DNA from: an uncultured Clostridia bacterium
GTDB taxonomy: Bacteria; Bacillota; Clostridia; Christensenellales; UBA1242
DNA length: 42,036 bases
Direction of reading: 5' to 3'
Assembly: GCA_937925475.1 (NCBI GenBank)
Contig: CALEWH010000014.1
Location: 1 to 42,036, forward strand
The notes beneath the pieces were generated by a model. That model searched no databases and was not told the origin of the DNA. It saw only the letters and a program-made list of their open reading frames with translations. Each line of letters opens with the position of its first letter. Position 1 is the first letter of the stretch. Below are positions 19,515 through 28,964 of the stretch, one piece after another. Position numbers and translations under genes: made by a program.

Positions 19515-22500
19515 AAATATTATATATTCTTATACAAATAAAGACAGCGCTGATTATGCGTTAAAAAAACTTAAATGTCGAGATAAAAATCTTAGACATA
19601 TTATTTTCACTCCCGACAGGGCAAACCTTATCTATCAAACAGAGATTTTTGATTTGCTCGACGAAGAGTGTCTTTTTGATGTCGACATAACAACAATCAG
19701 TCGTTTTGCTTCAAGATTTTGCAATGAGAGCAAGGTTCTTACAAAGCAAGGTGGCATTGCGATTGTTAAGAAAATCCTTATTGAAAACCGCAAACAATTA
19801 AAGATTTTTTCAAAGAGTGTTGACTACAATGGTTTTGCTTTGAGTCTTTTTGAGAGCATTTGTATGTTTAAGTCGTGTAAAATAACTCCCGACAAAATCA
19901 ATTTGGAGACTAAAAGTGGTGTTTTGAATGACAAACTAAAAGACTTAAAGTTTGTGTATGAAAAATACGAAGAGTATTTGCAAGGTGAGTACACAGACTC
20001 GTTTAGCGTGCTAAATTTGTGTGCGAGTTTGATCAATCGTGAGGATTATAAAGACACTGTTTTTTACTTTGTGGGCTTTGACGACTTTACAAAACAAGGT
20101 TTGTATCTTATAGAAAAGATGTGCAAGTGCGCCAAAGATGTTTTTGTTTCGATCTCTTTCAGCAATAAAAGTATGTCCAACAACTATGCACTCTACGATG
20201 GCGGACTTATGTCGGCACTGATTGATTTGTGCAAAGTAAGCGGAATCAAATACGACCTTATAAAAGCGGATGCAAGTGGTGACCAAGTCCACAAGATTTT
20301 GAAAAAAAATCTATTTGGCTTCAACTTGACCAAAATGTGTGACACTAAAAATGTGGGAATCTGCGAATATAAAGATGCAAATCAAGAAGTGGAAAACACT
20401 GTAAAATACATAAGATTTTTGTTGCAAAAAGAAAGCTTAAGATATGGTGATTTTAGTATTGTTGTGCCCGATATGATCAAATACAAACCTATTATCGAAG
20501 AGCATATGAAAGAATACAATATTGCATACTATCTAGATGAAACAGGGCTTTTTGCAGACAATATTATTTGCAGATTTGTTAAAGCCCTTGTCGGTGTTGT
20601 GGATGACCCCGAAGAGATTTTTGTTTTGTTAAATATGCCTTTTGTAGACATCGATATAAAGGCTAAAAACGACTTTTTGAATTATGTACAAAAGTACGGG
20701 TTGATGGGAAAAGCTCTACTAAATTCTGATATTTTATCTTGCGAATATATGGAAAAACTTAACCGATACATTGAAGACAGTAAGACTGAAAATAGTGTGT
20801 CTGGTTATTTGCGTGTTTTGCGTGACGCACTAGACGGCTTTGCATTTGTAGGGCTTGAAAACTGTGCGGAAAAATACTATGAAAGTGGACTAGTGCTCGA
20901 ATATAAAAAGTTGAGCCAAGCAGTTTCGGTATTGTCACGCGTGCTTGACGAACTTGGCGAAGTCTTGGGTGATTACGCTTGTTCGCATAAGGTTTTTGCG
21001 GATTTGTTTGGTAGTTTTGTTGAAAATATAAACTTGACGCTTCCACCAATTGTAGTTGATAGCATATTTGTAGGCGATATGGAAACATCATTTTTACAAA
21101 AAACAAAATACACATTTGTTTTGGGTTGTAACGAAGGGAATGTGCCAAATTATAGCGCCGAACTTGGACTATTTAGTGACAAGGAAATTGGGCTGATGCC
21201 CCAAAACGCAAGGTTGAATCCTACAATCGCACAAATAAACAAGCGTAAAAAATCTAAGGTTTTTGAAAACATTGTTGGATTTGGTGACTACTTGCTTGTA
21301 TCTTTTGTTGATACAAATGGCAAATCAAAAATGTATCCTTCGGCGTTTATTGATGACATAAAAACTTTGTTTGGGCTTGATGTACATAGTATGTCGTGGG
21401 TTGATACACCATATGTGTTTGACTCGCTTAATCCGCGCTCGGCGGTCTTCAACAACTTGTCGCAAGGTGTGATAGATAAAAACTACTCGACTTTGCTTCG
21501 TCAATATGATTTTATGTGTGACAGTGCGGGTTTTATGGAATACTTGTCTACACTAAACCATCTTGCAAGCAATACAGTTTTGGACTCATACAATTTTGAA
21601 AATAGATGTGAACCAATAAGCGAGAAATTGTTTTTGAAAAACGGCAAGGTCGGAGTAAGTGAAATAGAATGTTTTAATATGTGCCCTTACAAACACTTTG
21701 TGGAATATGGACTAAAAATTCGTGATAAGAAAGGCGAAACCTTTGATGCAATAGACAATGGTCAAATAATCCACGAGTTTTTAAAAGTGTGTGTGCCGAT
21801 TTTGGAAAAACGTCAATATTCTAAGAAGGAAATAATCGAACTTGTTGAAAAATACATTGAGCCAATACTAAGTAAAGACGAATATTCACATCTTATAAAA
21901 AACCCTTACAATAAAGCAAATATCAAAGCGTTAAAAAACGAATGTGTGCGACTTATTAGCGGTATTGTATATCAACTTAACAATAGTAGTTTTGCGCCAT
22001 TTAAGTTTGAACAACCTTTCTCATTTGAAGTGGGAAAGATTGGTATAAACAATGAAAAAGTGGTTTTGGTGGGTGTGATTGACCGCATAGACAAATTTGA
22101 AGATTATTATTTGATTGTCGATTACAAAACCGGAAATACAACAATGGATGACTTTAAAGATGTCAAGAGCGGAAAGAAATGGCAGTTGATAGTATACTCA
22201 TATGTGGAAGCGAAAAACGGGCTTATTCCCGCTGGTTGTTTTTATCTTCCAATCAAGAATGACTTTTCATCAAAGGATGCTTTTCCATATCAAATGCAAG
22301 GTGTGCTAAATAGTGACATAAAAGTAATAGATGCAATAGACAATGGACTAAACAATCCAAACCATAAAAGCAAAATTGTGCCACTAGAAACATCAAAAAA
22401 TGGCTTGAAAGAAAACGCATATTTTAAAAATATGTGCCTAAATGCGGATGAAATAGCCAAACTTAATGAGTATGTTTTTGAAAAAGTCAAGGAGAGACTT

Positions 22501-22680
22501 GACTGCATTATGTCGGGGAAAATTAGCCCAGAACCATTGGAAGATGGCAAAAATCTTACTTGCAATATGTGTAAATATTTGGGGCTATGCAACTTTAATA
22601 CTTTGTATCAAAATAAAACAAATAAAGTTGAACCTGCCAAGAATATATCGCAGTTGTTAATGGAGGTGGCAGATGAGTAG
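19510..22680 (+). CDS. addB: ATP-dependent nuclease subunit B (AddB/RexB type)
   Basis: A subunit of the AddAB/RexAB helicase-nuclease that resects double-strand breaks for recombination and degrades linear DNA. 1056 residues. The C-terminal nuclease domain is intact: GVIDRID and VDYKTG (about residues 853-875), with the four iron-sulfur cysteines at about C725 (in MCPYKHF) and C1018, C1021, C1027 (C-x2-C-x5-C). The N-terminus starts MLNIIYSYTNKDS and lacks the Walker A of Bacillus AddB, as in RexB of lactic acid bacteria. There is no ribosome binding site before the ATG, which lies in a 15-bp inverted repeat. It overlaps addA by 8 bases. Confidence 0.92.
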   Translation: MLNIIYSYTNKDSADYALKKLKCRDKNLRHIIFTPDRANLIYQTEIFDLLDEECLFDVDITTISRFASRFCNESKVLTKQGGIAIVKKILIENRKQLKIFSKSVDYNGFALSLFESICMFKSCKITPDKINLETKSGVLNDKLKDLKFVYEKYEEYLQGEYTDSFSVLNLCASLINREDYKDTVFYFVGFDDFTKQGLYLIEKMCKCAKDVFVSISFSNKSMSNNYALYDGGLMSALIDLCKVSGIKYDLIKADASGDQVHKILKKNLFGFNLTKMCDTKNVGICEYKDANQEVENTVKYIRFLLQKESLRYGDFSIVVPDMIKYKPIIEEHMKEYNIAYYLDETGLFADNIICRFVKALVGVVDDPEEIFVLLNMPFVDIDIKAKNDFLNYVQKYGLMGKALLNSDILSCEYMEKLNRYIEDSKTENSVSGYLRVLRDALDGFAFVGLENCAEKYYESGLVLEYKKLSQAVSVLSRVLDELGEVLGDYACSHKVFADLFGSFVENINLTLPPIVVDSIFVGDMETSFLQKTKYTFVLGCNEGNVPNYSAELGLFSDKEIGLMPQNARLNPTIAQINKRKKSKVFENIVGFGDYLLVSFVDTNGKSKMYPSAFIDDIKTLFGLDVHSMSWVDTPYVFDSLNPRSAVFNNLSQGVIDKNYSTLLRQYDFMCDSAGFMEYLSTLNHLASNTVLDSYNFENRCEPISEKLFLKNGKVGVSEIECFNMCPYKHFVEYGLKIRDKKGETFDAIDNGQIIHEFLKVCVPILEKRQYSKKEIIELVEKYIEPILSKDEYSHLIKNPYNKANIKALKNECVRLISGIVYQLNNSSFAPFKFEQPFSFEVGKIGINNEKVVLVGVIDRIDKFEDYYLIVDYKTGNTTMDDFKDVKSGKKWQLIVYSYVEAKNGLIPAGCFYLPIKNDFSSKDAFPYQMQGVLNSDIKVIDAIDNGLNNPNHKSKIVPLETSKNGLKENAYFKNMCLNADEIAKLNEYVFEKVKERLDCIMSGKISPEPLEDGKNLTCNMCKYLGLCNFNTLYQNKTNKVEPAKNISQLLMEVADE

Positions 22681-25600
22681 TTTTGTTCCAAATTCTAGTC
22701 AGGCAGAATTTATATCCGAACTTGGCAAAAACATACTTGTTTCAGCGAGTGCGGGCAGTGGCAAAACATCTTCAATGGTCGAAAAGATAGTTTCGATAAT
22801 TGATAGAGGAGTGTCACTTGACAATATGCTAATAGTGACATATACAGTCGCATCAGCAAATGAAATGCGTCAAAAATTGTATAGGTCACTTATGGAAAAA
22901 ATGCGTGATTGCGATGAAACAAAACGAACATTTTTCCAAGCACAATTAGAAACGCTTAATAATTGTGATATTGGCACAATTCACTCCTTTTGTAAAAAAG
23001 TCATAACAAAGTATTTCTATGTTGTTAATCAAGACTTAAACTATGGGATACTAGAAAAAAGTGATTATCTTTTTGATAAGGCGGTCAATGCAGTATTTAG
23101 AAAATACATATCTAGTGATGACGAAAACTTTTTCACTTTGTACGATAGTTATAATAAAAAACGAAATGAGAAAATTTTACTTGGCGTAGTAAGAACATTG
23201 CATGGATTTTTTGCTAGTAAAGTCGATTCGACAGAGTGGAAAAAATATGTAATTGACAATAGTTATAACGAAGATATAAGCAAAAATATATGTGCAAATT
23301 ATATTTTGAATTGTTTTAAAAATCGTGGACTTATCATTAAAGACAATCTTGAAAAATTGAAAAATATATATGTTTCTGACAAAATTGGCATATGTATTGA
23401 CAATAGAATAGCATTTGTTGACAATATTTTAAACTGTAATGATTATAATGCGATGTTGAAATGTGTCGACTATGAGATAGTGAGAAAAGAGCCTACCACT
23501 AAACTTGGAGCAGAGTATGCTGAGTGGGTGGAAGAATATGAGATTGTGATTGAGTTATTTAAAAAGTATCGTGAAGATATACAAAAACTAAATGCTTTTA
23601 CATCGGACAAAAATGAAATTCGTACAATAAAAAATCTGCTTGTGACATTATTTGAAGTAGTGGATAGTGTGGATGAAAAATACAACGAATATAAGAAAGA
23701 AAAGAATCTTTTGGACTTTTCGGACTTGGAACACAAGTGTTTTGATATCCTTAATAGTAGCAGTGAGATTTGTGACGAACTTAGACAAAATTATAAATAT
23801 ATATTTGTTGATGAATATCAAGACATAAACGAACTTCAAGAAAGTATAATTAATAAAATAAAAGATAAGACAAATCTTAATCTTATTGGTGATGTAAAGC
23901 AAAGTATATTTGCGTTTAGGCTTGCGACACCAAAACTATTTGTTGAAAAATACAATAATTATCCGAGTGACCCAAATAGTAGAGTGATAAATTTTAATGA
24001 AAACTGGCGTAGTGAAAACTCGATTTTGATGTTTGTAAATGAAATTTGCAATGCTGTTATCACAAAAAACACAATAGGTGTGGATTATAAAAAGGACGCT
24101 AATTTAAAATATCCTGACAAAAAAGAAAAAGGCGAACCTTGTGTAGAAATAAATCTCATTGATAAGGCTAAGCCTGATGAAGATGATGATCAGTCATATG
24201 TAAGAAAAGAAGCATTGCTGGTTGCGAAAAAAATAGTCGATTTGACACACAAAACTTATAATGTCGATGGAAAACAAGTTTCGTATACTTTTGGCGATAT
24301 TGCAATATTGCTACGAAAGAAAGGCGAACTGATGGAAGAGATTGTGAGAGTGTTGAAAGAATACAACATTCCTTGCAATGTGTCTTACAAACTTGATATT
24401 TTTGCATTTCATCCAGTTCAAGTATTGTATGCAGTGCTAAAACTTATGAACAATAATGATGATGATTTGTCGTGTGCTATTGTACTTAAAAATTTGTTTG
24501 GGCTAAATGAAAATGATTTGGCAAAAATTAAAAACATTAGCAATGATAGTCTTAATATTTGTTGTGATAGTTATTGCTCCAAAGATGATATATATGAAAA
24601 ATTAGCTAAATACAAAATGTTTTTGTCTGATTTGAAATTTCAAATGTCATATATGACACTTAGCGAAATAATAAAATCTGTGGCTGATAAATATTTGTTG
24701 ATTGAATGTATGCGAAAAGATGGTGAAGAAAATAAAGCGTATATTGACAATTTTATAGGACTTATTGACAATAACCTATATAAATATGACATAAAATCGT
24801 GCATTGACTACTTGTCTAGTATTGAAGGTAGTGGGATTGATGTAGGTTTTGATAATGGAAATGGAGTTCAAATAACTACAATACATAGTAGCAAGGGGCT
24901 TGAATATAAAGCGGTTATTTTTGCGGGTCTTGGACAAAGATTAAGCATTAATCTAAACACAAATGATATTGTTATATCCGACAATTTTGGTGTGGGACTA
25001 CAATATCTTGATGTAGAAAATCGAATTAAAAAAGATAGTGTAATCAAAAAGGCTTGTTTACTTGATAAAGAAAGAGAAGAAGTAAACGAAGAATTGAGAT
25101 TGCTATATGTAGCACTTACTCGTGGCATGAGATATCTTATCCTTACAGGAGCATATCCTATCAAAGATGTGTACTCAAAATCTAAAAAAGATATTTATTC
25201 GTGTCGTAGATTTTTTGATTGGATTTTTATGTCGCTTTCTACTCTTGATCGAAAAAAGTTTGAAAGTGACAATAAAGCGTTTACTATTTTTGATGGAAAA
25301 GAAAGTGTCGCAAAAGTAACTATTGACGAATTTGCTTTTATGGAAACCGACAGAAAAGATGTCAGGTTTGCAAAACCACAAAGTGATGTCGTGAATGAAA
25401 TCAGGAAAAACATTTCGTGGAAGTATGGTTTTGGTGGTAGCACAAAAATATCATTAAAAAACAGTGTTAGTGGTCTACTTAAAGACAGTCTTGACTACGA
25501 GCATAGCGTGGATAGTTTTAAAGAACTTACGCTTACAGAAAAACTTACTCCTAGTGAGAGCATAGAAAAAGGAAATGCATATCACCTTGTTATGCAAAAC

Positions 25601-26041
25601 ATAGATTTTGACAAAAATCAAAATTTTGCCGACCTAATTGACTCGCTCAAGGTGAGCAAACTTGTTTCGGTCGACAAGATACAAAAATGCGTAGATACAA
25701 TAAAGTGTTTTGCAACAAATGCAAAAGTGCATAAAGAAGCGCAATTTTTGATGAAAGTGCGACATTGTGATATAGTCGAAGGCGGAAGCAAACAAAAAAT
25801 ACTAGTACAAGGTACAATAGACTTGTATATCGAAGATGGCGATGAAATTACGCTAATAGACTACAAGACAAACAGAGTAGGGGATCTTGTGACACTTGCC
25901 AAAATGTATTCGACTCAAATGCGCCTTTATGCGTTGGCTTTGGAAAAATATGCTAAAAAGCCAGTCAAAAATGTGTATTTGTACAGTTTTGATAGAGACA
26001 AACTAGTCGATATGGCGCCTTACATAAAAATGAAAAATTAA
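22673..26041 (+). CDS. addA: ATP-dependent helicase/nuclease subunit A (AddA)
   Basis: The motor and second nuclease of AddAB. 1122 residues. UvrD-type helicase motifs are present: Walker A SASAGSGKTS (residues 24-33), IGTIHSFCKKV (motif Ic region), VDEYQDIN (about 378-385), GDVKQSIFAFR, ENWRSEN, TTIHSSKGLEYKAVIFAG (motif V region) and YVALTRG. The C-terminal nuclease shows EKGNAYHLVMQ, VQGTIDLY and LIDYKTN (about residues 1046-1066). GGAGGTGG precedes the ATG, which overlaps the addB end by 8 bases, so the two subunits are translationally coupled. Confidence 0.95.
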   Translation: MSSFVPNSSQAEFISELGKNILVSASAGSGKTSSMVEKIVSIIDRGVSLDNMLIVTYTVASANEMRQKLYRSLMEKMRDCDETKRTFFQAQLETLNNCDIGTIHSFCKKVITKYFYVVNQDLNYGILEKSDYLFDKAVNAVFRKYISSDDENFFTLYDSYNKKRNEKILLGVVRTLHGFFASKVDSTEWKKYVIDNSYNEDISKNICANYILNCFKNRGLIIKDNLEKLKNIYVSDKIGICIDNRIAFVDNILNCNDYNAMLKCVDYEIVRKEPTTKLGAEYAEWVEEYEIVIELFKKYREDIQKLNAFTSDKNEIRTIKNLLVTLFEVVDSVDEKYNEYKKEKNLLDFSDLEHKCFDILNSSSEICDELRQNYKYIFVDEYQDINELQESIINKIKDKTNLNLIGDVKQSIFAFRLATPKLFVEKYNNYPSDPNSRVINFNENWRSENSILMFVNEICNAVITKNTIGVDYKKDANLKYPDKKEKGEPCVEINLIDKAKPDEDDDQSYVRKEALLVAKKIVDLTHKTYNVDGKQVSYTFGDIAILLRKKGELMEEIVRVLKEYNIPCNVSYKLDIFAFHPVQVLYAVLKLMNNNDDDLSCAIVLKNLFGLNENDLAKIKNISNDSLNICCDSYCSKDDIYEKLAKYKMFLSDLKFQMSYMTLSEIIKSVADKYLLIECMRKDGEENKAYIDNFIGLIDNNLYKYDIKSCIDYLSSIEGSGIDVGFDNGNGVQITTIHSSKGLEYKAVIFAGLGQRLSINLNTNDIVISDNFGVGLQYLDVENRIKKDSVIKKACLLDKEREEVNEELRLLYVALTRGMRYLILTGAYPIKDVYSKSKKDIYSCRRFFDWIFMSLSTLDRKKFESDNKAFTIFDGKESVAKVTIDEFAFMETDRKDVRFAKPQSDVVNEIRKNISWKYGFGGSTKISLKNSVSGLLKDSLDYEHSVDSFKELTLTEKLTPSESIEKGNAYHLVMQNIDFDKNQNFADLIDSLKVSKLVSVDKIQKCVDTIKCFATNAKVHKEAQFLMKVRHCDIVEGGSKQKILVQGTIDLYIEDGDEITLIDYKTNRVGDLVTLAKMYSTQMRLYALALEKYAKKPVKNVYLYSFDRDKLVDMAPYIKMKN

Positions 26042-26071
26042 CACAAATTATTAGTACAATTTTTTCTCTTG

Positions 26072-26080
26072 TGTTATACT
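26072..26080 (+). promoter_or_regulatory. Extended -10 promoter of the 659-aa gene
   Basis: TGTTATACT (26072-26080): an extended -10 without a convincing -35, 39 bases before the ATG, which has AGGAG upstream. Confidence 0.5.
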
Positions 26081-26119
26081 ACAGTATATATATGTGTATT
26101 TTATATTTAGGAGAATGTT

Positions 26120-28099
26120 ATGTTTAATCTTTTAGGTGAAGCACCTACAAAAATCTTTAACTCTCTTTTAAGTTATCTTGAAGAGATAGGTAAAGTATTA
26201 GAATGGGAATATATTTTGTACATAGGGCTTGGACTAATCATTATTGTGTCGGGTCTATGTTTGTTGCGTTCGGCATTTACATACGAACTTAAAATGCTTA
26301 GGACTCTTCATAGACTAAACTCGTATTTCCGCCAAAACCCTTATATCAATGATGACAATTTGGTGTATGTAAACGATATGTTTAAGAAAGTGCCAAAAAA
26401 TCTTAGATACGCTTGGCAACAATATATGCTTAATCGTGACCAACTTCCAAATTATTATATGAACACCATTACTTGTCTTGACCAACCTTTAAAGGCAAGT
26501 TCGCACTCAAATACTTCTAAAATTCTTAATTTGTCGACTTACATAATTGCTATTTTGACATTTATGTTGGGCTTTACAATTTATGGATTCCAAGAAGGAA
26601 TGGAAAGTCGTCCTATCACTGTATTTATGTATTCGATGATAATCCCTGCATTAGTGCTTATTTTGGGACTAATATTTGTTTCGATTTTGAAAGCAAGATA
26701 TGTTGCGATTGTTGCTGATGACTACACTGAGTTCCACGAATTTGAGTCTTACATCAACAAGGCTTGTACTACTCTAAACTCATTTATCGACTACGAAGTT
26801 TTGTTTACTAAGAAAGAAATTAAAGAAGGCATTCCTGTATTGCAAGAATACCTTGAAAAACGCGCTTTGCAAGAGCAAAAAGAACGCGAAGAAAAGGAAA
26901 TGATGGCGGGCTCGTTTGAGTCGTACAACTTTGACGAGTTGGGAGTCGAAAACTCGCTTCTTATAGAGCGTGCAATGGTGGAGAGTGAAAAGTACTTTAC
27001 TATCAAAACCACACTTGGCGAGCGTATAAGTGGCAAAGAACAAGAGATGTACAACTATCAAAAGAACTTTGATGAAGTTACAAAAGAGTTTGAGAGAAAG
27101 GCGCAAGCGATAAGGGAAAACCTAAAACAACTTAACGAACAACTTAACAACACAAGCGTTAATATTGAAGCAAACTATATAAGAAAGCGTTATAAAGAAG
27201 ACCAACAAAAGTTGCAACAACTTGAAAAAGACTACGAAGTAGCGTCAATCAGATTTAACAAACAACAAAACGAGTTGCAAGCAGAGATAGACTCATACAA
27301 GAAAGAGATAGCGGACAAAAAACTTGTTTTGGAAAAGGCAATGACCGAAGAGGGCAAGACCTATGCAAACAAAGTGTTTGGTCTAATCAATGACAAAGTG
27401 ACTGAGCAAAACAAACCTATTATCGAACAACAAAAAATTGATATGGAGAGTCTAAAATCACAAATTGAGGACCTTGATGTCAAAGTCAGAGAGAAAGAAA
27501 ACTTGATTGCCGACCTTGATGAGAAAAACAGAGAAATGGTCGGAGAATTGGATGCCAAGAAGGCCGAACTTGAAGGCATCAAAAATCTAAAAGAGTACCT
27601 AAACAGTGCCGAATTTAGACAAAGAGTAGTAGACAAGAAAAAGCGCAGACCAGATGACGGGGAAGTGTTTGACGACATGGAACTTGAATCGCTAAAATCT
27701 CGTGCCGAACTTGCCGAAGAACAATTAAAACAAAGCGAAGAGCAAAGAAAACAACTTCAAATTCAAGAAAGTTCGCTAGTGACAAAACTTCGTTCGCTTG
27801 AAGAAAACGAGCAAAGATTGCGCAGTGAAAACGAGAAGTTGCAAGCCGACATTTCGCAAGCACAAAACGACAAGATTTCGCAAGTCCAAAACGAACTTGA
27901 ACAACTTAATCGTCGAATTGGTGCTGAAAATGAAAATATGGCTCAAAAACAAGCAGAGCTTAATTCGAAAATTCAAAAAACCCTTGACACAGTAGAAACT
28001 AAAATGTCGACTAAAAAGCGTGCCGACTTCAATTCGCTAATTCAAAAAGCTGAAAAGGTTTCGACTACAAAAAGGTCAACTAAAAAGACTACAAAATAA
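26120..28099 (+). CDS. Membrane protein with long cytoplasmic coiled coil
   Basis: 659 residues. The N-terminal third has three membrane helices (about residues 31-50, 137-158 and 167-190), with a 90-residue loop between the first and second. From about residue 240 to the end the protein is almost all charged helix rich in Glu, Lys, Gln and Leu in heptads: a coiled coil long enough to reach tens of nanometres into the cell, ending in a basic Lys/Thr/Ser tail. The helix spacing (one, loop, two) is like that of MotA/ExbB-type channel proteins, but I see no signature residues and no MotB/ExbD-like partner nearby. A scaffold or envelope-tethered structural protein is equally possible. It has its own promoter and terminator. 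Confidence 0.75.
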   Translation: MFNLLGEAPTKIFNSLLSYLEEIGKVLEWEYILYIGLGLIIIVSGLCLLRSAFTYELKMLRTLHRLNSYFRQNPYINDDNLVYVNDMFKKVPKNLRYAWQQYMLNRDQLPNYYMNTITCLDQPLKASSHSNTSKILNLSTYIIAILTFMLGFTIYGFQEGMESRPITVFMYSMIIPALVLILGLIFVSILKARYVAIVADDYTEFHEFESYINKACTTLNSFIDYEVLFTKKEIKEGIPVLQEYLEKRALQEQKEREEKEMMAGSFESYNFDELGVENSLLIERAMVESEKYFTIKTTLGERISGKEQEMYNYQKNFDEVTKEFERKAQAIRENLKQLNEQLNNTSVNIEANYIRKRYKEDQQKLQQLEKDYEVASIRFNKQQNELQAEIDSYKKEIADKKLVLEKAMTEEGKTYANKVFGLINDKVTEQNKPIIEQQKIDMESLKSQIEDLDVKVREKENLIADLDEKNREMVGELDAKKAELEGIKNLKEYLNSAEFRQRVVDKKKRRPDDGEVFDDMELESLKSRAELAEEQLKQSEEQRKQLQIQESSLVTKLRSLEENEQRLRSENEKLQADISQAQNDKISQVQNELEQLNRRIGAENENMAQKQAELNSKIQKTLDTVETKMSTKKRADFNSLIQKAEKVSTTKRSTKKTTK

Positions 28100-28102
28100 C
28101 AA

Positions 28103-28131
28103 AAAAAATGCCTTATTTAAGGCATTTTTTT
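28103..28131. terminator. Bidirectional intrinsic terminator
   Basis: A 12-bp stem AAAAAATGCCTT/AAGGCATTTTTT (28103-28114 and 28119-28130) with loop ATTT, between convergent genes. Confidence 0.9.
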
Positions 28132-28169
28132 ATTTGCTAATATGTAAGTAAACTTGTATTTTTGTATTG

Positions 28170-28847
28170 CTATTTGCTATGAAGAGTGAGTTCTTTAAGT
28201 TTGCCACTATACTTTATTTTGTTTAAGGTTTTTGTAGTGATTGTGGTGTTTGCTTTTATAAGTATCTCACCATTAATCCCTGTGATGTCTTGCGTGGCCT
28301 TTCTTCCTATCAACATGTTGTTTCCGACCACTTCTCTCAGTGGCGCTACATCAACTATTTGCACAAGTCGTTCTGGGGTCTTGGTGCTCGGTCTGCGCAG
28401 TGCAAAACTGGATATTTTTTCGTTTTCCCGACTTTTTAGCATTGTTATGTCCTTGCTAAAATACAAAAGTTGTTTTGGGTCTATTTCTTGGTCGCAAATT
28501 ATGTTTGTGATTTTTTTGCCACACAACTTAACATCTTTGACTACACCATAGGTTTGTCCAAGAGTGTTTATTACTGTTGTGTTGAGCGGATTTGTTATGT
28601 CTTCCAGCGCCTTTTCTTCGTTTTGCATAAGGGTGATTGATGAGTTGTTTTTTATTGTCACTGCATTGTCGGATTGACCATATATGTTTTGCGGACTTAA
28701 TAAGTAGTGCAGGTCATCATCTTCGTTGTATATTACAAAGAACTTTATCTCCCTTGCACTCAGTAGCGCGTTTTCTATGTGTCCTACTATCTTTCTGTCG
28801 TTTATGCTGTATACTGGCAGGGAAATAATTTCTGAAATTTTGGACAT
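28170..28847 (-). CDS. PRC-barrel domain protein
   Basis: 225 residues. Two PRC-barrel-like units (small beta barrels that bind partner proteins or RNA) are visible at about residues 8-75 (LPVYSINDRKIVGHIENAL) and 88-140 (NTLGQTYGVVKDVKL). A C-terminal module (about 168-222) with MLIGRKATQDITGINGEILI and a Thr/Lys-rich helix is often seen on such clostridial proteins. No signal peptide. AGGAGG lies before the ATG. It is divergent from the SPFH/zinc-ribbon gene. The assignment rests on pattern recognition; the partner is unknown. Confidence 0.7.
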   Translation of the reverse strand: MSKISEIISLPVYSINDRKIVGHIENALLSAREIKFFVIYNEDDDLHYLLSPQNIYGQSDNAVTIKNNSSITLMQNEEKALEDITNPLNTTVINTLGQTYGVVKDVKLCGKKITNIICDQEIDPKQLLYFSKDITMLKSRENEKISSFALRRPSTKTPERLVQIVDVAPLREVVGNNMLIGRKATQDITGINGEILIKANTTITTKTLNKIKYSGKLKELTLHSK

Positions 28848-28919
28848 TTCGACCTCCTAGTTTTACTACTATTGTATTTTTATTATGTGGCTTGTATTCA
28901 TTATTTTTATGTTATTTTT

Positions 28920-28948
28920 TTGTATATTTTAGATTGTTGTGTTATAAT
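28920..28948 (+). promoter_or_regulatory. Promoter of the SPFH/zinc-ribbon gene
   Basis: TTGTAT (28920-28925), 17 bases, TATAAT (28943-28948) with an extended TGT before it, 16 bases from the ATG at 28965. Confidence 0.75.
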
Positions 28949-28964
28949 ACGAAAAAGGTGTGCT

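Noticed and set aside
26040..26075. AACACAA...TTGTGTT inverted repeat after addA as a terminator
   Set aside because: The loop is over 20 bases and no T run follows the right arm; it is a weak dyad that overlaps the next promoter.
28872..28964. Hydrophobic N-terminal extension as a signal peptide for the SPFH-like protein
   Set aside because: It covers the -35, -10 and ribosome binding site of the gene, and the SPFH family starts at the later ATG (28965) without a signal peptide.
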